From: Bacteroidales bacterium Bact_16
GTDB lineage: Bacteria > Bacteroidota > Bacteroidia > Bacteroidales > UBA932
DNA length: 6,033 bases
Assembly (NCBI GenBank): GCA_001602885.1
Contig: LUZH01000049.1
Location: 1 to 6,033, forward strand
Direction of reading: 5' to 3'
In this document: in pieces, positions 5,511 through 6,033 of the stretch
How positions within the stretch are numbered: position 1 is the stretch's first letter
Layout: each line of letters begins with the position of its first letter
Notes under the pieces: model-generated
Seen by the model: the letters and a program-made list of their open reading frames with translations, nothing else
Told to the model about the DNA's origin: nothing
Database searches by the model: none
Made by a program: the position numbers and the translations under genes

Positions 5511-6033
5511 ATGAAAGTATTTGTCGTCTATTGCCACCCTTCCGAGGATTCCTTCACGCGCCACGTGCGCGATGCCTTCATCCGGGGCATCGTGGACGCC
5601 GGGCACGAATATGTGCTCTCGGACCTGTATGCGATGGGGTTCCGGACGGACATGTCCGAACAGGAATATCTACGTGATGCGAACTATACGACCGAGCCGC
5701 CGCTCGCCGCCGACGTGCTGGCGGAGCAGGCGAAGGTCAATGCCGCGGATGCGGTCGCTTTTATCTATCCCGTCTTCTGGACGGAGGCGCCGGCGAAGCT
5801 CGTCGGCTGGTTCGACCGCGTCTGGACGTACGGATTCGCCTATGGCGAGCGGACGATGAAGACGCTCGACAAGGCGCTCTTCCTCGTCACGGCCGGCAAC
5901 AAGATGGAGCGGCTGGTGCAGTTCGGCCTGCTGGACAGCATGAAGAAAGTGATGCTGGGCGACCGGCTCTTCAACCGTGTGCGGACGTCCGATTTCGTCG
6001 TCTTTGACGGGATGACGAAGAAGCTGGAATCCC
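5511..6033 (+). CDS. NAD(P)H-dependent oxidoreductase, flavodoxin-like fold (3' partial)
   Basis: The frame opens at the ATG at 5511 and stays open to the right edge, giving 174 complete codons, close to the usual length of about 190-200. The N-terminus MKVFVVYCHPSEDSFT is the first strand and the phosphate-binding loop for the flavin, with the typical HPS. The diagnostic block YPVFWTEAPAKLVGWFDRVW (86-105), followed by TYGFAYG, is the flavin-contacting and dimer region of Flavodoxin_2 proteins such as quinone reductases and KefF/MdaB-like enzymes. VTAGN (126-130) is the next conserved loop. Such enzymes carry out two-electron reduction of quinones or other electrophiles in the cytoplasm with FMN or FAD; the substrate here is not known. 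No Shine-Dalgarno is visible, which is normal for this phylum. It lies 10 bases after the hydrolase gene and probably shares its transcript. Only the last few residues and the stop are missing. Confidence 0.92.
   Translation, partial: MKVFVVYCHPSEDSFTRHVRDAFIRGIVDAGHEYVLSDLYAMGFRTDMSEQEYLRDANYTTEPPLAADVLAEQAKVNAADAVAFIYPVFWTEAPAKLVGWFDRVWTYGFAYGERTMKTLDKALFLVTAGNKMERLVQFGLLDSMKKVMLGDRLFNRVRTSDFVVFDGMTKKLES

Overview
The window looks like chromosomal DNA from a high-GC member of the Bacteroidota, probably Bacteroidales (an Alistipes/Rikenellaceae-like or uncultured gut lineage; this is inference). The reasons are lipoprotein and Sec signal peptides with near-absent Shine-Dalgarno sequences, promoter elements resembling the Bacteroides -7 consensus TAnnTTTG, small outer-membrane beta-barrel proteins ending in an aromatic residue, and a Pro/Ala-rich linker joined to a barrel domain, as in the membrane proteins often encoded beside ECF sigma factors in this phylum. 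Seven protein genes are supported. No rRNA, tRNA, CRISPR array or insertion sequence was seen, and there is no gene-free stretch longer than about 75 bases.

Left block (+ strand, 1-2726). The window opens inside a gene for a Pro/Ala-rich linker plus outer-membrane beta-barrel protein. Thirteen bases after its stop comes a complete lipoprotein serpin with an intact hinge and reactive-centre loop, probably co-transcribed with it. After a 69-base gap lies a small exported protein with a glycine-rich hydrophobic hairpin. The block ends in a strong symmetric hairpin terminator.

Middle block (- strand, 2796-4236). This is a two-gene operon read right to left: a CPBP-family intramembrane protease with all three motifs, then, four bases after its stop, a protein with a signal peptide, a hydrophobic hairpin and a predicted C-terminal beta-barrel. 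It converges on the left block, and the terminator between them should serve both strands. The protease gene is clearly lower in GC than its neighbours.

Right block (+ strand, 4337 to the edge). It runs divergently from the middle block. A lipoprotein serine hydrolase of the beta-lactamase/DD-peptidase fold is followed after 10 bases by a flavodoxin-fold NAD(P)H oxidoreductase that runs off the right edge. The divergent spacer holds promoter-like elements for both directions that appear to interleave.

The overall theme is the cell envelope: outer-membrane barrels, surface or periplasmic lipoproteins, a protease inhibitor and a membrane protease. I see no clear evidence of a wholly new system. 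The most interesting points are the barrel/serpin pairing, the protease/barrel operon, and the hairpin architecture shared by the two convergent genes.
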